Source of the DNA: CAZUSO01 sp964622775
GTDB taxonomy: Bacteria > Bacteroidota > Bacteroidia > Chitinophagales > Chitinophagaceae
Direction: 5' to 3'
NCBI GenBank assembly: GCA_964622775.1
Contig: CAZUSO010000085.1
Coordinates: forward strand, 1-10,221
Length of the DNA stretch: 10,221 nt
Part shown: positions 8,569-10,221 of the stretch, in pieces
Layout of the letters: every line of letters begins with the position of its first letter
Position numbering within the stretch: the stretch's first letter is position 1
The notes under the pieces: model-generated
The model's database searches: none
Told to the model about the DNA's origin: nothing
What the model saw: only the letters and a program-made list of their open reading frames with translations
Made by a program: the position numbers and the translations under genes

Positions 8569-9567
8569 TTGAGTATTGCCGGTAATCCATATCTAAGCCC
8601 TATTGATAGAATGTCTGCGGGTATATTAAGTATAGGCTTAGGATTCAGTGCATTACCTCCGTCTAAATTCAGTGTAGCAGGCGTTGGAGGCGGACTGATT
8701 GATTATAGTGTGAGTGCAACTTATGCCATGATGCTTCAGATTAATGCCGATCTGATACGCATGGGCATGGATCCCATTGGCGACTTTGGTGGCGGTGGCG
8801 GCGGTGGCGGTGGTGGTAGCTGGAGCGGCGGTGCAAGCAGGGGGCAGGTGTTTTATTTAGAGGGTGAGGCAGCCCAGATATTCTGGGAAGCATTTGTGGG
8901 AGGAGCTACAATAACCTTTTTCAACGGTACAAACTCTTTTGCAGTTAATTATCCAGGTGGAGGAGGGGCATCAGGAGGAGGAAGTTCGGGATTTAAATGG
9001 AGCTCTGCATCTGTTAATATGGGATATTTACCAGACCTTGGCGGTGGAAAAGGGGATATATCTGATATTACACCTACAGTAAATGGCGGTGGTCGATTTT
9101 CTAATTTTTCTGATTTTCTAATTTTTATGTTGAATCAGGCAATGAGTAATCCAATAGAGGTGGAGGGATTCGTATTATATAATCAAGAACAAGGTGCAGC
9201 GTATATAATTATGCCGTGGAATAGGAATGATTATAATACGAGCAGACATGATATATTTCCTTTAAAAATTATAGAGGGGTATTCAGTTCCCGATAACATA
9301 ACGACAGAATACCACACACACCCACATTCAACAGGACCAAGTAGAGATGATGCAAAATTTAGTCAATCAGCAATGATTCCTGTGTTTACTCTAGGCAATG
9401 ATCTTAAAATGTGGCTTACAGATAAATATTATACTGGAGATGGAAGAAAGTTAATGATCCCCTTAGATCAGCTTAATAGAATACCAATAAATATTCTTCC
9501 TAATTCTTATGCTCCTTTTGGCAATGTCATTTTTGATTTTAAAACTGTACTCCCGTGGCTAAAATAA
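8569..9567 (+). CDS. orphan RHS C-terminal tail with JAB/JAMM metalloprotease-like domain
   Basis: This is a displaced toxin cassette of 332 residues if it starts at TTG 8569; the first ATG is 8611 and the frame is open back to 8440. It has no signal peptide and no RHS core. Residues 74-83 are ten glycines followed by SWSGGASRGQVFYL, a near copy of the hinge in the complete RHS protein. A second Gly/Ser linker sits at about 130-140. The C-terminal part (about 175-332) reads EGFVLYN then EYHTHPHSTGPSRDD: H249-x-H251 with S258-x-x-D261 fits the zinc-binding JAMM signature of JAB/MPN peptidases (spacing one short of the classical HxHx7SxxD), with E197 or E199 as the candidate catalytic glutamate. 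Relatives include JAB-type and DUF4329-like toxin tails of RHS proteins. Likely a silent alternative warhead; independent expression is doubtful. Confidence 0.78.
   Translation: MSIAGNPYLSPIDRMSAGILSIGLGFSALPPSKFSVAGVGGGLIDYSVSATYAMMLQINADLIRMGMDPIGDFGGGGGGGGGGSWSGGASRGQVFYLEGEAAQIFWEAFVGGATITFFNGTNSFAVNYPGGGGASGGGSSGFKWSSASVNMGYLPDLGGGKGDISDITPTVNGGGRFSNFSDFLIFMLNQAMSNPIEVEGFVLYNQEQGAAYIIMPWNRNDYNTSRHDIFPLKIIEGYSVPDNITTEYHTHPHSTGPSRDDAKFSQSAMIPVFTLGNDLKMWLTDKYYTGDGRKLMIPLDQLNRIPINILPNSYAPFGNVIFDFKTVLPWLK
8788..8847 (+). repeat. glycine hinge, copy 2 (in orphan tail)
   Basis: The stretch encodes ten glycines and SWSGGASRGQ. It corresponds to the hinge at 7324-7377 of the complete RHS gene (SWSxGASxGQ then YL are shared, and the DNA from TGGAG to GGGCAG is largely identical). 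The order hinge then unique toxin is the same in both copies, which supports cassette exchange at this point. Confidence 0.75.
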
Positions 9568-10115
9568 TTCGTATAATAATATTTAATTGTCTTTTCTTAT
9601 CTGCACCTTGCCATTCTCAACAATTCTCAGATATAGGATTAGAGAACAATATAAGAAGAGTTACAAAAGATTTTATTGATTTTGTCAATGAAACCACCAA
9701 TGATCCTCAGTACAACGTGTACATATTAAAACCCTTTCAGTTTTTTAATGACAAAGACTACTCCTACATATTAAACTATATCAACTATAAAGAGGATACT
9801 ATCGATATACACAATGCTCGGTATCTTATGATTAACAGTCAAATCATTTTAATTAATGACACAATAAATATAAGCACAATGCACTTATTTAAAGCTGAAG
9901 GAAGGCCATTAACTGATAGTGTTGTAAGATTAATAAGGGATAAACTATATCAATCAGAAGCAAGATTACCCCATTCCACTTATATGGAATATATAATCAT
10001 CAAAAATGGGAATTTGACAACCAAAAGGCAAATTGGGTTTAGTTACGAAAATTTTCATGATCATCCGGAAAATCCTATAAAGGCAGACTCTATTAAAAAG
10101 ATTTTAGAAAAGTAA
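9555..10115 (+). CDS. exported protein, candidate immunity protein for the orphan JAMM tail
   Basis: This 186-residue protein begins with GTG at 9555 and overlaps the end of the orphan tail by 13 bases, the spacing typical of toxin/immunity pairs. GTG is preferred because the next in-frame ATG lies far inside and would remove the signal peptide. Residues 1-21 (MAKIIR, then IIIFNCLFLSAP, then CHS) form a Sec-type signal with likely cleavage before QQFSD. The mature part is A/T-rich, acidic and mixed alpha/beta, for example VTKDFIDFVNETTNDP and YMEYIIIKNGNLTTKRQIGF. I do not recognise the family. Position, size, composition and translational coupling support an immunity role, probably in the periplasm. 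If so, the orphan toxin would also act outside the cytoplasm, or the protein is not an immunity protein. Confidence 0.75.
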   Translation: MAKIIRIIIFNCLFLSAPCHSQQFSDIGLENNIRRVTKDFIDFVNETTNDPQYNVYILKPFQFFNDKDYSYILNYINYKEDTIDIHNARYLMINSQIILINDTINISTMHLFKAEGRPLTDSVVRLIRDKLYQSEARLPHSTYMEYIIIKNGNLTTKRQIGFSYENFHDHPENPIKADSIKKILEK

Positions 10116-10221
10116 CCGGATTTTTGAGTGCCGATACGATGAACATAGCCGCACCGCTGAGACCCAGCAACCCAATAAAAACACACCTAAAGTGTACGGA
10201 TATTCGTCAAACGCAGTAAAA
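10093..10221 (-). other. possible frameshifted 3' end of a convergent membrane-protein gene
   Basis: On the minus strand one frame reads FTAFDEYPYTLGVFLLG (10220-10170). The adjacent frame then reads LLGLSGAAMFIVSALKNP and continues to a stop at 10095-10093. Joined by a one-base slip near 10170 they would give one clean transmembrane helix and a short polar tail, overlapping the end of the preceding + strand gene by about 23 bases. In either single frame the reading breaks: one has a TGA at 10209-10207 and the other runs into a less natural C/W/R-rich sequence. Weak evidence; it may be chance hydrophobicity. Nothing else is recognisable in 10116-10221. Confidence 0.2.

Noticed and set aside
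8788..8847. Short tandem GGT/GGC repeats as a CRISPR or phase-variable microsatellite
   Set aside because: The repeats are mixed glycine codons in frame with a protein hinge that is shared by another gene; there are no spacers and no frame-switch arrangement.
10139..10219. Short + strand frame of 26 codons starting at ATG 10139
   Set aside because: Too short, no recognisable content, and no leader resembling those of the other genes.
10116..10221. Rho-independent terminator after the last immunity gene
   Set aside because: I found no convincing G/C-rich stem followed by a T run in this stretch, nor in 8014-8032 or 3551-3579.

Overview
The window reads as one polymorphic-toxin (RHS/YD-repeat) locus from a member of the Bacteroidota, most likely a Chitinophaga-like organism. 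The evidence is the Bacteroidota form of the RHS core (DHLGNVR, YYPFG and YDPQIGRF followed by DPxG), a DUF6443-type N-terminal region, and start codons preceded by A/T-rich leaders instead of strong Shine-Dalgarno sites. All confident genes lie on the + strand with short gaps or overlaps, so they are probably co-transcribed.

Layout. Positions 1-74 hold the last codons of an upstream gene, possibly a beta-barrel protein. Positions 71-3550 encode a first RHS-type shell protein with a signal peptide. Its reading frame is interrupted by a single in-frame amber codon at 596-598. Positions 3580-8013 encode a second, intact 1477-residue RHS protein: signal peptide, DUF6443-like region, about ten YD motifs, RHS core, a glycine hinge, and a C-terminal domain that looks like a toxin. 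Positions 8033-8452 encode a small lipoprotein that fits as the cognate immunity protein. From about 8440 to 9567 lies an orphan RHS tail. It has no RHS core, no signal peptide and no good start codon, but carries a near copy of the glycine hinge followed by a JAB/JAMM-type metalloprotease-like domain. It is followed, with a 13-base overlap, by a second exported candidate immunity protein (9555-10115). The last 106 bases hold no gene I can call with confidence.

How the parts fit. By analogy with TcB/TcC and other RHS proteins, the two shell genes may together form a cocoon around the C-terminal effector. The downstream orphan tail plus immunity gene resembles a stored spare warhead that could be recombined onto the shell through the shared hinge. 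Both immunity candidates carry export signals (one lipoprotein, one Sec-type), suggesting that both effectors act in the cell envelope. The C-terminus of the intact toxin has a D-x-W-D ... R pattern that loosely recalls colicin M-type lipid II hydrolases, which would agree with this, but the match is imperfect. Base composition falls sharply from the shell to the toxin/immunity part (sampled 60-base lines: 32 G+C at 5401-5460, 18 at 8221-8280, 14 at 9841-9900), as expected for exchangeable cassettes.
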